A DNA stretch of 64,000 nt from a virus. The notes beneath the pieces were generated by a model. The model saw only the letters and a list, made by a program, of their open reading frames with translations. It was not told the origin of the DNA and made no database searches. The stretch lies in the IMG/VR virus record IMGVR_UViG_3300045012_000235, positions 1 to 64,000 of that record; one strand, written 5' to 3'. Made by a program: the position numbers and the translations under genes. Of this stretch, positions 42,503 through 50,345 are shown piece after piece. Each line of letters begins with the position of its first letter. Position 1 is the first letter of the stretch.

Positions 42503-43278
42503 TGGCCAAGCTCGACGCATTCACCCGCCAGTACATCGAGACCGCTCTCTGGAGCACGACCGACAACAGCGACGACAGCGGCGGCGAACCGCTCGACAAG
42601 AACTACTCAGCCAGCGACATCGCGCCCGAGACGATGGAGCTCATGATCGAGGACTGCGCCGACTTCCAGGAACGCTACATCGAGCTGCTCTCCAACAGCG
42701 GGATCGACGACGGACAGGCCGGCCATGATTTTTGGTTGAGCAGAGAAGGCCACGGAACAGGATTTTTCGACGAGAGCACCATCGACGAAGAGTTCCAAGA
42801 TCCGTTGCAGGAGGCAGCCGAGTCCTACGGCGGGTTCGATCTGTACCTCGGCGACCCTGATGCCGACGGGGAGGTTCTCATCTACGGACCCTCACCGGAC
42901 TACTACCGCAGCCACCGCAACAAGCTCCACCCATCGGCCAACGAAGCGCGTCGACCAATCCTCCGCCCACGACCCACCGTGCGCTCCGCACACCGAGCCG
43001 TTCGTCACCCGCCCCGCCCGCACTACGCCGGTGAGGTTCGCGACATGCCGAACATCTTCTGGCGCGACATCCCGCGCGGGTCGACAGTCAAACTTGTCGG
43101 CCACTCGTACATCGTGACGAAGCCCGACGGCACCCAGGCGAGCGCGTACTGGTCCGGTCAGGACGCGACCGTGGCGCAGCACACGCTCGACAGCATGGCG
43201 AAGGCCAGTGCCAAAGGGCAGCGATTGCCGCTGCCCAAACCGCGCGGGTTCAACGGCGCGCTGCGAAGGAAACGCTGA
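42499..43278 (+). CDS. Phage-type protein with GHDFWLSREGHG motif
   Basis: 259 aa. ATG 42499 overlaps the previous stop; ATG 42502 is equally possible. GHDFWLSREGHGTGFFD is a motif I associate with many unnamed phage proteins. Residues about 1-145 form that domain, followed by a basic, His/Arg/Pro-rich linker and a C-terminal domain (IFWRDIPRGSTVKLVGHSYI) resembling a small beta-barrel. The fusion of both parts may be specific to this element. Confidence 0.75.
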   Translation: MMAKLDAFTRQYIETALWSTTDNSDDSGGEPLDKNYSASDIAPETMELMIEDCADFQERYIELLSNSGIDDGQAGHDFWLSREGHGTGFFDESTIDEEFQDPLQEAAESYGGFDLYLGDPDADGEVLIYGPSPDYYRSHRNKLHPSANEARRPILRPRPTVRSAHRAVRHPPRPHYAGEVRDMPNIFWRDIPRGSTVKLVGHSYIVTKPDGTQASAYWSGQDATVAQHTLDSMAKASAKGQRLPLPKPRGFNGALRRKR

Positions 43279-44906
43279 TGCCCCGATCCACGCGCAAGGG
43301 ACTGTACCGGGTCATCTACCTCGTCGGGGGACGACGCGCGACCGTCCCTGCAACACTCCAGTTCGACGCCGCGATGCGCGAGTTTGCGGCGCTCAAACGT
43401 CGCGGCTTCACAACGTGGATCGAAAGCGATTCAGGGGAGTTCGTTCCTGTGGAGGGAGCCATGCGCAAACCGAAGGAGATTGTCGACGAGCATCGCGTCG
43501 CCGACTTCAACTCGATCCCCGAGCTCATCGAGCACGCCAAGGGCGAAGGGGCCAGCGCCATTCTTGTCGCCGGACAGCAGGTCACCCTCTACTTCCCGCG
43601 CCGCGATGGTCGGTACGACGCAGCCACCATCTGGAATCAGAACGGGTACTGGCACGCGCCGTCCAAGTCCGCTCGCACGATCGTGACCCGCCTGCCCGCC
43701 GGCGCCGAATCCATCGGGTCGCACACCCAGCGGGTCGGGCGGCGGGCGAGCGAGGCCCCGCGACGACGACTCTCCAGACCCAACCTGAAGATGACCCCGG
43801 AATCCGCCCTGCAGCTCGCCGGCGAGCTCTCGCAGGCGGTTGGTGGATCCAAGCCGAGGACACTCCCCGGCGGCTACCGCTTCAGCGACAAGAACGAAGC
43901 CGCGCAGTTCACGACGTACAGCCCCGAGTACAGCCAGAAAGTCGTCTGCGTCGTCAGCGTCTTCGAGGACGGATCAACAGCCATCGGAATCTTCTCCGAC
44001 GAGGGGCTTTCGGGCACAGCCACGTACGAGAACATCACGCACTTCACCTACGACGGTGCCGACATCCCCGTGATGAAGAAGGATATCGAGTGGGTCTGGG
44101 AGACAGTCGACGGGTACGCGGCGAGCTGGCAGGAGGACGAAGACGGCGAGGTGGACGAGGCGTCTCGGCGGAACGTCCACGAAGCCAAGACCGCCACCAT
44201 GTACCAGGAGGCGCAAATCTTCATCAACGGGCAATTCCAGGTCGGCTTCACATTCACGCCGACTCGCGGACCGGCAGACGCCGCACGCGCCGTTCTTTCG
44301 CTCGCTCGCAACGGTGACGTCATTGAGGTCAAGCAGGACCGTGAGGTCTGGACCTACGACGTGACCCGCAAACCCGGACAGCCTGCAACGATCGTGGAAC
44401 GGCTCATCGGCCTCTACGGCGACAGCGAGATGCGAGAATCCGCCCTCACCACGAAGGAGAAAGTAGTCCTCCTGGCGATTGCCACTTCGGAGTACCGCAT
44501 GGGTCCGATCGAGGACAACGAGGCTGTCTGGTCGGGCGACCTCCAAGCAGCCGGCATCTCGCCGCGCTCGATGGGCGGCGTACTCGCTTCGCTCCAGAAG
44601 AAGGGGCTCATCGGCCTCTACGGCGACGGCAAAGAGGCAACCGTCGACTTCACGCCCGAAGGGATTGCGGCGGTGCAGGCGCTGCGTGGAGGCAGTACGG
44701 GACATCATGTCTCGGAACGGGAACCGTCGTTCAAACGCCCTGGCGCACGCGTCAAGTACAACTACACGGACGGCCCAATCCCTCCGGGCACAATGGGGAC
44801 GATCATCGGGTTCCTGCCTAAGAGCTACCAGGCCCAGATCCGGTGGGACAACGACAGCGTCAGCAACCACACGCCGGACGAGTACGATGTGATTCGGAGG
44901 AAATGA
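43278..44906 (+). CDS. Large multidomain protein of the acidic operon
   Basis: 542 aa. The N-terminal ~60 residues form a short beta domain (YRVIYLVGGRRATVPATLQF). Middle parts include YDAATIWNQNGYWHAPS, and YRFSDKNEAAQFTTYSPEY with GIFSDEGLSGTATYEN. Residues about 390-475 resemble a winged helix (TTKEKVVLLAIATSEY ... VLASLQKKGLIGLYGDG). The C-terminal ~55 residues form a KOW/SH3-like barrel (PGARVKYNYTDGPIPPGTMG). The modules suggest interaction with nucleic acids. Function unknown. Confidence 0.7.
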   Translation: MPRSTRKGLYRVIYLVGGRRATVPATLQFDAAMREFAALKRRGFTTWIESDSGEFVPVEGAMRKPKEIVDEHRVADFNSIPELIEHAKGEGASAILVAGQQVTLYFPRRDGRYDAATIWNQNGYWHAPSKSARTIVTRLPAGAESIGSHTQRVGRRASEAPRRRLSRPNLKMTPESALQLAGELSQAVGGSKPRTLPGGYRFSDKNEAAQFTTYSPEYSQKVVCVVSVFEDGSTAIGIFSDEGLSGTATYENITHFTYDGADIPVMKKDIEWVWETVDGYAASWQEDEDGEVDEASRRNVHEAKTATMYQEAQIFINGQFQVGFTFTPTRGPADAARAVLSLARNGDVIEVKQDREVWTYDVTRKPGQPATIVERLIGLYGDSEMRESALTTKEKVVLLAIATSEYRMGPIEDNEAVWSGDLQAAGISPRSMGGVLASLQKKGLIGLYGDGKEATVDFTPEGIAAVQALRGGSTGHHVSEREPSFKRPGARVKYNYTDGPIPPGTMGTIIGFLPKSYQAQIRWDNDSVSNHTPDEYDVIRRK

Positions 44907-45949
44907 TGCCCCGCAAGAAAGCCACGCGCCGCGAACCCACCCCCAAAGAAGAGGGTCAAGAGATCCTCGAAGCCGCTTCGAAGGCCGGCGCCGACTACGC
45001 CAGCGATCAAATCAACGGCTCCTACTTCCGCGACTGGGTTTGGGAACAGATGGTCGAGGCCGAGGAGATGCGCAAATGCGACCCGTCAAGCGTCCTCCCG
45101 CTCGAGACGCCGAGCGACGCGAAGAAGCTCGCCCGCAACATGCTTCAGCAGCTCGAGTGGGACACGAAGCGCGACATGGAGCAGCCCACCGTCCTCGAGC
45201 TCTCCGGCGCGAAGGGCGTCTTCAACATCGGCAGCGCGGACTGGGTACGAGATCATTACGGCATCACCTACGAGGAGGTCAGCGACGCGTTCTTCAGCGC
45301 CTTCGACGAAGAGCTGAAGAGCCCGAGCATCCGGCAGTGGCTGAGCGACATGATCCTCGAGATGGACGAGGAGGTGCGCGGCGTCAGGAAGAGCAAGCTG
45401 GTCGAAGAAACGCGCGCAAATCGACGGAAGTCTACCGGCGAGACCTGGGCCGAAGCACCAAAAGGAGACCCGCCGTACTTCGGTGAGATGGGGCACTGGG
45501 GATACGCCATAAAGATCGACGGGATCGAGAACGACTTCCCACAGCTTCCGCCCGGGCGCCAAATAGACGCCCTCGCAGCGGTCAAGCAATTCAAGACGAC
45601 AGCCAAGAGCGAGTGGCTCAGCACGAAGCATCGAAAAGGTCAGCGACCACTTACGGAAATCAAACGGTGGATCAAAGCGGTCCAGCCGAGTCAGTTCTAC
45701 GCACGCTGGCCAACGGACGTCGACGACGACTCCGTGCAGATTTGGTACACGGGGGCAGAAACACATTTGCCCGTGAGTCCAGGCAGGATCGAGGAACGCC
45801 GCCCCGTCGTCCGCGACTACATCGCCGTCGACCCGAAAGGCCGCACCATCGCGGGTCCCTTCACCAGCTACAGCGACGCAAAGCGGGAGGCCACCCGCGC
45901 GCACGGGTACGTGCGGTTCGCTTCCGGCGCTCGAGACCGACGACGGTGA
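44903..45949 (+). CDS. Acidic-operon protein 9
   Basis: 348 aa, coupled by ATGA. Charged and helical to about residue 190 (EMRKCDPSSVLPLETPSDAK, DAFFSAFDEELKSPSI), then a part with Trp/Tyr (MGHWGYAIKIDGIENDFPQL). The last ~60 residues are strand-rich (YIAVDPKGRTIAGPFTSYSD). Not recognised. Confidence 0.75.
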   Translation: MMPRKKATRREPTPKEEGQEILEAASKAGADYASDQINGSYFRDWVWEQMVEAEEMRKCDPSSVLPLETPSDAKKLARNMLQQLEWDTKRDMEQPTVLELSGAKGVFNIGSADWVRDHYGITYEEVSDAFFSAFDEELKSPSIRQWLSDMILEMDEEVRGVRKSKLVEETRANRRKSTGETWAEAPKGDPPYFGEMGHWGYAIKIDGIENDFPQLPPGRQIDALAAVKQFKTTAKSEWLSTKHRKGQRPLTEIKRWIKAVQPSQFYARWPTDVDDDSVQIWYTGAETHLPVSPGRIEERRPVVRDYIAVDPKGRTIAGPFTSYSDAKREATRAHGYVRFASGARDRRR

Positions 45950-46131
45950 AGAAGGGCGATCGGGTTCGGGTGACACGGCACATCACGGCCGGAGTTGGCG
46001 AGCCGCCAAAGCCTGGGGCGCTTGGCACAATCGACACGATCCTGGAAAACGGGACCGTCATCGTGAACCTCGATGATGGTCGGCGAGCTCAGCTCGCCTC
46101 CTGGGAAGTCGAACCCGCAAGCGAGAACTGA
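45946..46131 (+). CDS. Small KOW/SH3-like barrel protein
   Basis: 61 aa from GTG 45946 (GTGA overlap). MKKGDRVRVTRHITAGVG, then GALGTIDTILENGTVIVNLD and DGRRAQLASWEVEP give the 'GDxVxV...GxxGxV...V.LDxG' pattern of a small SH3-like or KOW barrel. A related barrel ends the 542-aa protein two genes upstream. Confidence 0.75.
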   Translation: MKKGDRVRVTRHITAGVGEPPKPGALGTIDTILENGTVIVNLDDGRRAQLASWEVEPASEN

Positions 46132-46353
46132 ATGAGACGTCTCACCGAAGAAGAACGAACGGCGCTCGTTGAGGTCGGCGAACCCGGAGAGGGGCCGATC
46201 TCCGACGCGACGTTCGCGGAGCTCGCGGCGCTCGGCTGGGGCTATTGGGCCGTCGGTCCGACGCTGTGGGACAAGCTCACCCGGCAGCGGTACTGGCACG
46301 TCACCGCCGCAGGCCGGGCCGCCCTCGCGTACGACACCATCGCTCGCCGCTAG
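46132..46353 (+). CDS. Small protein at the end of the acidic operon
   Basis: 73 aa, starting directly after the preceding stop. The sequence LTEEERTALVEVGEPGEGPI, with WHVTAAGRAALAY at the end, resembles the wing region of small winged-helix proteins (VTxxGRxAL). It ends convergently with the next minus-strand gene, overlapping it by 4 bases. Confidence 0.7.
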   Translation: MRRLTEEERTALVEVGEPGEGPISDATFAELAALGWGYWAVGPTLWDKLTRQRYWHVTAAGRAALAYDTIARR

Positions 46354-46847
46354 TCGCCCGTCCGCACGGCCGTCGTCTGAACGGGCCGCTTTGCGGCCGC
46401 TGTCGTCGCGACCGGCGCCGCCGGCGCAGCGGCTGCCGGCGCCCCCGCGAGCTCCCCCATCGGGGGCAGGATCATGGTCGCCCTGGGCTTGGGGCGAGGC
46501 GCAGTGAGCTTCGGGACCTCGGCAGGCACGGGAGCCAGGGCCACCGCTTCCGCTTCCGGAGGAACCCATGCCGCCGGTGCGCTGCTCTGGGCGTCCCGAT
46601 CGGCAAGATCGACGACGTACACTGCCTGCGCGGCCGCAGACTCCGCCGGAGCGTTCTTGGCTTCGATGGTAATAGGTTCGCCGGTCCACTTGTGCACGAC
46701 GAGACCGATGCCCACGGCCGTGGTGACGGCGGCCGCATGCGTCAGAATCTCCTTGAACGGGGACTTCGCGTACCAAGGCTTGCCCTCGCCGCGCAGCTCC
46801 TTCCGAAGGTTCTGGATCTCTCGTTGCAGCTCGTCGACTTCGGGCAT
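46350..46847 (-). CDS. Membrane protein with coiled coil and Pro/Ala tail
   Basis: 165 aa. N-terminal coiled-coil (VDELQREIQNLRKELRG), then one membrane helix (ILTHAAAVTTAVGIGLVV) and a long Pro/Ala-rich tail containing TMILPPMGELAG. Such anchors may belong to spanin-like or inner-membrane proteins. Last gene of the long leftward operon. Not recognised. Confidence 0.65.
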   Translation of the reverse strand: MPEVDELQREIQNLRKELRGEGKPWYAKSPFKEILTHAAAVTTAVGIGLVVHKWTGEPITIEAKNAPAESAAAQAVYVVDLADRDAQSSAPAAWVPPEAEAVALAPVPAEVPKLTAPRPKPRATMILPPMGELAGAPAAAAPAAPVATTAAAKRPVQTTAVRTGD

Positions 46848-46862
46848 GGTGCCGTCAGGGTA

Positions 46863-47027
46863 TCACAGCGGAGTCAGCCGGTGGACCCGGAGATGTGCCC
46901 GCTCCTCGTCACTCGCGGCGTCGTAGTCGGCGAGCGCCTTGAACACGAGGGCGTGACTCTCAAGCACGCGAGCAAACGCGCGTTCAAACTCCTCGCGCGT
47001 CATCTCACGGTCGTGCTCGCGATTCAT
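46863..47027 (-). CDS. Small helical protein, 54 aa
   Basis: From ATG 47025-47027 (ATGA overlap). Highly charged helices: MNREHDREMTREEFERAF and VFKALADYDAASDEERAHL. Downstream partner of the DUF2442-like gene. Function unknown. Confidence 0.65.
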   Translation of the reverse strand: MNREHDREMTREEFERAFARVLESHALVFKALADYDAASDEERAHLRVHRLTPL

Positions 47028-47260
47028 CCGCACTCCATACTGTAAACGCGACGACCCTTGCACGGAAGACGGAGCATACGTGCGCTCATGTCGCCCTTAC
47101 CATCGCCCGGGTCGATCCCGAGCCCGTCGTCAACGACGCGCGGCTTGGCGACCTTTACGCCAGGAAGCGCCCTCTCGATGACAGTCCCGTCGGAGAAAAA
47201 AAGGCGTACGTCGGGACCACCGAGAGGTTCGACCATTTGCACGAAGGCCATCTTCTTCAT
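47024..47260 (-). CDS. DUF2442-like protein
   Basis: 78 aa. The core VRLFFSDGTVIERALPG matches the 'v.v.FsDG....dl' strand of DUF2442, though the rest is shorter than usual and has a Gly/Asp loop. It overlaps the DUF4160 gene by 4 bases; in bacteria these two families are often adjacent, forming a toxin-antitoxin-like unit of unknown mechanism. Confidence 0.6.
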   Translation of the reverse strand: MKKMAFVQMVEPLGGPDVRLFFSDGTVIERALPGVKVAKPRVVDDGLGIDPGDGKGDMSARMLRLPCKGRRVYSMECG

Positions 47261-47526
47261 GTGAGGGGCTCAATCTTCTTGGGTGTCCTACCCGCTCGCG
47301 CATCGTTCCACGCCGCCTGTATCTCGTCATGGTGCAGACGCATCCAGCGCCGGACCATCCAGCGAGCGGTCGGTGGGAGCTTTCCTTCGAGGATGTCTCC
47401 GTCCAGGTCGACGGACGCCCACTCCCCCTGGCAGCGCACGTGAATGTGCGCCTGACGGTGCCGGCCAAACTCACCGCGAAAGAAGATGGCGATGACGACG
47501 CCGTAGAAGCGGGAAAGTTCAGCCAC
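47257..47526 (-). CDS. DUF4160 protein
   Basis: 89 aa from GTG 47524-47526. FYGVVIAIFFRGEFGRHRQA then HIHVRCQGEWASVDLDGDIL and EGKLPPTARWMVRRWMRLHH reproduce the DUF4160 pattern (xGIxIxMYxxDHxPPHxHVxY ... GxLPxxxxxxVxxWxxxHxxEL). Overlaps the HTH gene by 8 bases and the DUF2442-like gene by 4, so the three form one unit. Confidence 0.85.
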   Translation of the reverse strand: MAELSRFYGVVIAIFFRGEFGRHRQAHIHVRCQGEWASVDLDGDILEGKLPPTARWMVRRWMRLHHDEIQAAWNDARAGRTPKKIEPLT

Positions 47527-47686
47527 GAGCGCGACCCCTTCTGGCCTTCTGCATGTCGGCCAGGGCGCGCTCGATACGCGCCTTTACCCTTGGGCGCATC
47601 TGATCTCGACGCGAACTGTAGTAAGTGGCTGCGGTTCGGATGTCGCAGTCCGCGAGGCGAGCCAGTTTGTCGAGGTCCACGTCCAT
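47519..47686 (-). CDS. Small helix-turn-helix protein
   Basis: 55 aa. MDVDLDKLARLADCDIRTAA, then TYYSSRRDQMRPRVKARIER: the L-A-x-x-[AG]-x-C-D-x-R-T-A-x-x-Y pattern resembles LacI-like HTHs and the protein at 9245-9463. Encoded directly before DUF4160. An AATTGCAATT palindrome upstream (47715-47724) is a candidate operator. Likely the regulator of the unit. Confidence 0.65.
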   Translation of the reverse strand: MDVDLDKLARLADCDIRTAATYYSSRRDQMRPRVKARIERALADMQKARRGRARG

Positions 47687-47714
47687 GACGAGAAAACTTA
47701 CCTACATTTTGACA

Positions 47715-47724
47715 AATTGCAATT
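47715..47724. promoter_or_regulatory. Palindrome upstream of the HTH-DUF4160-DUF2442 unit
   Basis: AATTGCAATT, a perfect 10-base palindrome in an AT-rich patch about 30 bases before the HTH start. It could be the operator for the HTH protein; TTGCAA inside it may also act as a -35 on the minus strand. Confidence 0.35.
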
Positions 47725-47732
47725 CAGAGTTT

Positions 47733-48140
47733 TCACGAGCAACACCCGCACGTGCAATCTCCATTGACGAACGCGTAGCACCCCTCGTCCTCGCGCCCGC
47801 AGTGCTTCCGGCTGGTGCGCACCGGCCCTGCAATCGGCCTGGGCATCGGCGGAGGCTTCTTCGGGAGGACCCGAAGGACCGGCGGGGTCGGGACCTCGCG
47901 CCCGCGCGGCACGAGCCCCCGGCTGAAAAGGTTGGCGTACTGCGGCACGATGCGCTCGCGGACCCCGATGGCCCACGAGCGCTGCTTCTCGGTGAGCTCT
48001 TGGTACTTAGATCCTTGGAATCCCGCCGTCAGGTCGAACCGCATGCCGGCGAACGCTTCGGTCTCGACGTTGGAGAGCTCGTCCGGGTGCTCCTTGAGCA
48101 GTTCATTCAAGAGCTGGAGGTCGTCGTCGCGCTGGGTCAT
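47733..48140 (-). CDS. Hypothetical protein with Cys-rich C-terminus
   Basis: 135 aa from ATG 48138-48140 (ATGA). N-terminal helices (LQLLNELLKEHPDELSN, KYQELTEKQRSWAIGVRERI), a Pro-rich linker, then CGREDEGCYAFVNGDCTCGC at the end, a possible metal site with five Cys. Similar helix-then-zinc layouts occur in phage accessory proteins. Confidence 0.7.
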   Translation of the reverse strand: MTQRDDDLQLLNELLKEHPDELSNVETEAFAGMRFDLTAGFQGSKYQELTEKQRSWAIGVRERIVPQYANLFSRGLVPRGREVPTPPVLRVLPKKPPPMPRPIAGPVRTSRKHCGREDEGCYAFVNGDCTCGCCS

Positions 48141-48439
48141 TGGACAGGCTCCGCTTGAACAATCGGCGGATGTTCCTGGCATCTCACGCACCACGCTCGG
48201 TGAGCAGGAGCCAGCGAGCAGCCGTCACGATGATGACCACCAGCCTCCTCTACTTCGCCGCACTCAAGGCACGCCGTCCAATCCGCGACGTAACCGTGTC
48301 TCGGTGTCCAGTGAGCGATCTCGACGACTGGGTATCCGGGCGGATCGTAACGATGGAGCACGTACTGCTGACGCGATCCGTCCGGATAGAATCGTTTCCA
48401 TCGAACAGGTACCGGTTGCTGACGCCGCGCGCAGTTCAT
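48137..48439 (-). CDS. Zinc-site hypothetical protein
   Basis: 100 aa. WKRFYPDGSRQQYVLHRYDP then WTACLECGEVEEAGGHHRDG, with a last CVRC, form a plausible Cys4 site. Coupled on both sides by 4-base overlaps. Function unknown. Confidence 0.7.
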   Translation of the reverse strand: MNCARRQQPVPVRWKRFYPDGSRQQYVLHRYDPPGYPVVEIAHWTPRHGYVADWTACLECGEVEEAGGHHRDGCSLAPAHRAWCVRCQEHPPIVQAEPVQ

Positions 48440-48654
48440 CGGGGCTCCAGTTCCCAACAGCAACGCCCAGCGACCAGCGCGCTCAGCGCCGCGCCAATCG
48501 ATCGGTGCACTGGCCGTACATACCGAGCGAGCGGGATTCGATCGTCGGTCATGCAGTCGACGCAGCAAGGTAAGTGCACCCGCCAGCTCCGCAACACCAG
48601 GAGCGGCGCGTAGAGCGTGAACTTCCTGCATTCGACGCAGCGATAAATACTCAT
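48436..48654 (-). CDS. Zinc-site hypothetical protein
   Basis: 72 aa. MSIYRCVECRKFTLYAPLLV and LPCCVDCMTDDRIPLARY give C-x2-C and C-C-x2-C pairs around a hydrophobic core. Short membrane-like stretch is possible at AALSALVAGRCCW. Function unknown. Confidence 0.7.
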   Translation of the reverse strand: MSIYRCVECRKFTLYAPLLVLRSWRVHLPCCVDCMTDDRIPLARYVRPVHRSIGAALSALVAGRCCWELEPR

Positions 48655-48699
48655 CGGTCCTCTAGCTTCCTCGCTGCACGAAATCCGACTCCACTCTTT

Positions 48700-48834
48700 T
48701 CATTTGTCCCGGTAGACGTAGTTGATGGTCTCAATGGCTACATACGCCGAAAACGCCGAAAGGCACCCGAACAGGACGATCATCACGAGACCGCTCCACG
48801 GCGGACCGAGGGTCTCGTCCAGCCAGACGATCAC
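48700..48834 (-). CDS. Small membrane protein, 44 aa
   Basis: From GTG 48832-48834 (GTGA overlap). MIVWLDETLGPPWSGLVMIV continues FGCLSAFSAYVAIETI, one or two membrane segments. Part of the coupled leftward operon. Function unknown. Confidence 0.6.
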   Translation of the reverse strand: MIVWLDETLGPPWSGLVMIVLFGCLSAFSAYVAIETINYVYRDK

Positions 48835-48968
48835 GACTTGATCTCGTGCACGGTGAACGTCTTCCCCGGCCAGTAGCCCCTCGCATCCTTCTCGGCGTCT
48901 TCCTTGCTCCTCGCGAGCAGTCGCCCCAGCTCGGAACCGTCGGGTGCGACCACGCGGTAGGGTTTCAT
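48831..48968 (-). CDS. Small hypothetical protein, 45 aa
   Basis: From ATG 48966-48968. MKPYRVVAPDGSELGRLLAR and SKEDAEKDARGYWPGKTFTV: a short strand-helix-strand pattern found in many phage proteins of about this size. Coupled by 4-base overlaps. Confidence 0.65.
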   Translation of the reverse strand: MKPYRVVAPDGSELGRLLARSKEDAEKDARGYWPGKTFTVHEIKS

Positions 48969-49150
48969 GGTTTCTCCTCCACGGGCCGGTTCAACCGTTC
49001 GATCCGATGATCCTCCTTGCGAAGGAGCATCCGGAGCATCGCAGAAACATCGATGCCGTGATACTCGGCGAGCTTGTGCATCCGAGCGCGTTCCTCCTCA
49101 CTGAGGCGGATGTTGACGAGCCACGGCCGCTTGACCTTGATCTCGCTCAC
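48965..49150 (-). CDS. CopG-like ribbon-helix-helix protein
   Basis: 61 aa from GTG 49148-49150. KRPWLVNIRLSEEERARMHK then LAEYHGIDVSAMLRMLLRKE is a standard RHH layout (strand, helix, G-x-x-x-S, helix). Tail is charged. Possible regulator of the leftward operon or accessory mobilisation protein. Confidence 0.75.
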   Translation of the reverse strand: MSEIKVKRPWLVNIRLSEEERARMHKLAEYHGIDVSAMLRMLLRKEDHRIERLNRPVEEKP

Positions 49151-49314
49151 GACGGCTCCTGAGGCGCCGTCCACAGCACCAACCCCATCGTCGTATGACA
49201 CTCCGTGCACGTCCGGAGCTCGATGTGCTCCACCTCGTCGTCCTGCCGACCGACGTAGGGGAGATCCTTCCACTCGGCGGCGGTGTAGCGCCGGCCACAA
49301 CTGCACGTCTTCAT
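49147..49314 (-). CDS. Zinc-ribbon protein, 55 aa
   Basis: From ATG 49312-49314 with GAGAGGAA upstream. MKTCSCGRRYTAAEWKDLPY and HIELRTCTECHTTMGLVLW: C-x-C ... C-x2-C ribbon, as in many phage zinc proteins. Coupled to the CopG-like gene. Confidence 0.7.
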   Translation of the reverse strand: MKTCSCGRRYTAAEWKDLPYVGRQDDEVEHIELRTCTECHTTMGLVLWTAPQEPS

Positions 49315-49370
49315 GGGTTCCTCTCTGTCCAGCTTGAGGATACGGCACGACGTGGCGTCCGGATAAGCCC

Positions 49371-49667
49371 TCACGCCCTTGCCTTGTTCGGGCCGCGACC
49401 GCGTGGCTTTGGGTCGGCGTATATCTCGTTCCAGATTGCCTCTTCCTCTTTGATCGTCCTGTCACGAATGGTTGTCGCCGCCTTCAGTTTGGAGGCCAGC
49501 GCAACCTTCACCGCCGGCGGCAACATCGACAGCGCCTCCTCAACAGCCTCTCGGGCGTCCGCCACGAACCGACGCTCGGCGTCGAAGGCGTACGGAGCGT
49601 GGCTGCCGATGATCTCGTCGGCGCCGCCGAAGATCTCGTCCAACGTTTTACTGATCGCGTTGCTCAT
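49371..49667 (-). CDS. Helical hypothetical protein, 98 aa
   Basis: From ATG 49665-49667. TLDEIFGGADEIIGSHAPYA, then VEEALSMLPPAVKVALASKL and TIRDRTIKEEEAIWNEIYAD. Entirely helical, ending in a basic tail. Overlaps the next upstream gene by 20 bases. Not recognised. Confidence 0.7.
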   Translation of the reverse strand: MSNAISKTLDEIFGGADEIIGSHAPYAFDAERRFVADAREAVEEALSMLPPAVKVALASKLKAATTIRDRTIKEEEAIWNEIYADPKPRGRGPNKARA

Positions 49668-49812
49668 GTCTCTCCTTCGCCGCCAGGTTGCGACGGGCGT
49701 AATGCGTGTACCTGACGTGACTGCCGCTCGCACCGAAGCACTTGATGCCCTCCTTTGCGCCACACTGCGGACACTTCACCGCGCGGGCCAGGCGGTTGTA
49801 GTCGCGCTTCAT
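49648..49812 (-). CDS. Zinc-finger protein, 54 aa
   Basis: From ATG 49810-49812. VKCPQCGAKEGIKCFGASGS followed by HVRYTHYARRNLA: a C-P-x-C-G-A ... C ... H finger typical of small phage proteins resembling the zinc-binding N-terminus of primases. Coupled to the metallophosphoesterase gene by a 4-base overlap. Confidence 0.75.
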   Translation of the reverse strand: MKRDYNRLARAVKCPQCGAKEGIKCFGASGSHVRYTHYARRNLAAKERHEQRDQ

Positions 49813-50345
49813 CGGAGCTCGTCCAGGATCTCGTCGAGCGACACGGGCGCGTAGCCGCGCACGTCGACCCCCACGTTGACCATCCGCCCGCGCGTCTTCC
49901 ACTGCGTGTGGATGTGCCCGTGCAGGAGCACGAGTCCCTCATCGACCGGCCGGTATGCGTGGTACTTCTCCCGGTCGTCGCCAGAGTACGGCATGTGGTG
50001 CACAAGCATCCCGTCGAGGATCAAGCACCTGACGACCTCCACAAATCCTGCGGCGAGGTAGCGCCCGAGCGCTGCCTTGTTGTCCTTCCGACACGGGTGG
50101 CAACAGTCGTGATTGCCGACGACGAGCGTATGCCGACCGTGGAGCTCGGGGAGTACCGCGGACAGAAGCAGCTCGTTCATGACGAAGTCGCCCACGTGAA
50201 TAACGTGATCGTTCGGACCGACGACGGCGTTGTGCCGCTCGATCAATCCGCGCGTCATGTGGTCGACGTCCGTGAACGGGCGCGAGCAGTAACGGATGAT
50301 GTTCGCGTGACCGTAGTGTTCGTCCGCGGTGAGGAAGGTGGTCAT
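49809..50345 (-). CDS. Metallophosphoesterase
   Basis: 178 aa from ATG 50343-50345. Calcineurin-like metal motifs are complete: LTADEHYGHANII (D-x-H), VIHVGDFV (G-D), VVGNHD (G-N-H-D), LVHHMPY and LLHGHIHTQ (G-H-x-H). This is the compact phage/bacterial type that opens with 'F.saDeHfGH.niI'. It probably hydrolyses phosphodiesters (cyclic nucleotides, nucleic acids); substrate unknown. If it degrades signalling nucleotides it would act as an anti-defence enzyme, which is speculation. Confidence 0.9.
   Translation of the reverse strand: MTTFLTADEHYGHANIIRYCSRPFTDVDHMTRGLIERHNAVVGPNDHVIHVGDFVMNELLLSAVLPELHGRHTLVVGNHDCCHPCRKDNKAALGRYLAAGFVEVVRCLILDGMLVHHMPYSGDDREKYHAYRPVDEGLVLLHGHIHTQWKTRGRMVNVGVDVRGYAPVSLDEILDELR

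Noticed and set aside
41115-46353. Conserved basic C-terminal tails (RRR, RRKR, RRK) in six consecutive acidic-operon proteins
   Set aside because: The Arg codons AGG-AGA/CGG-AGG are the Shine-Dalgarno of the next, overlapping gene, so the tails are a by-product of translational coupling.
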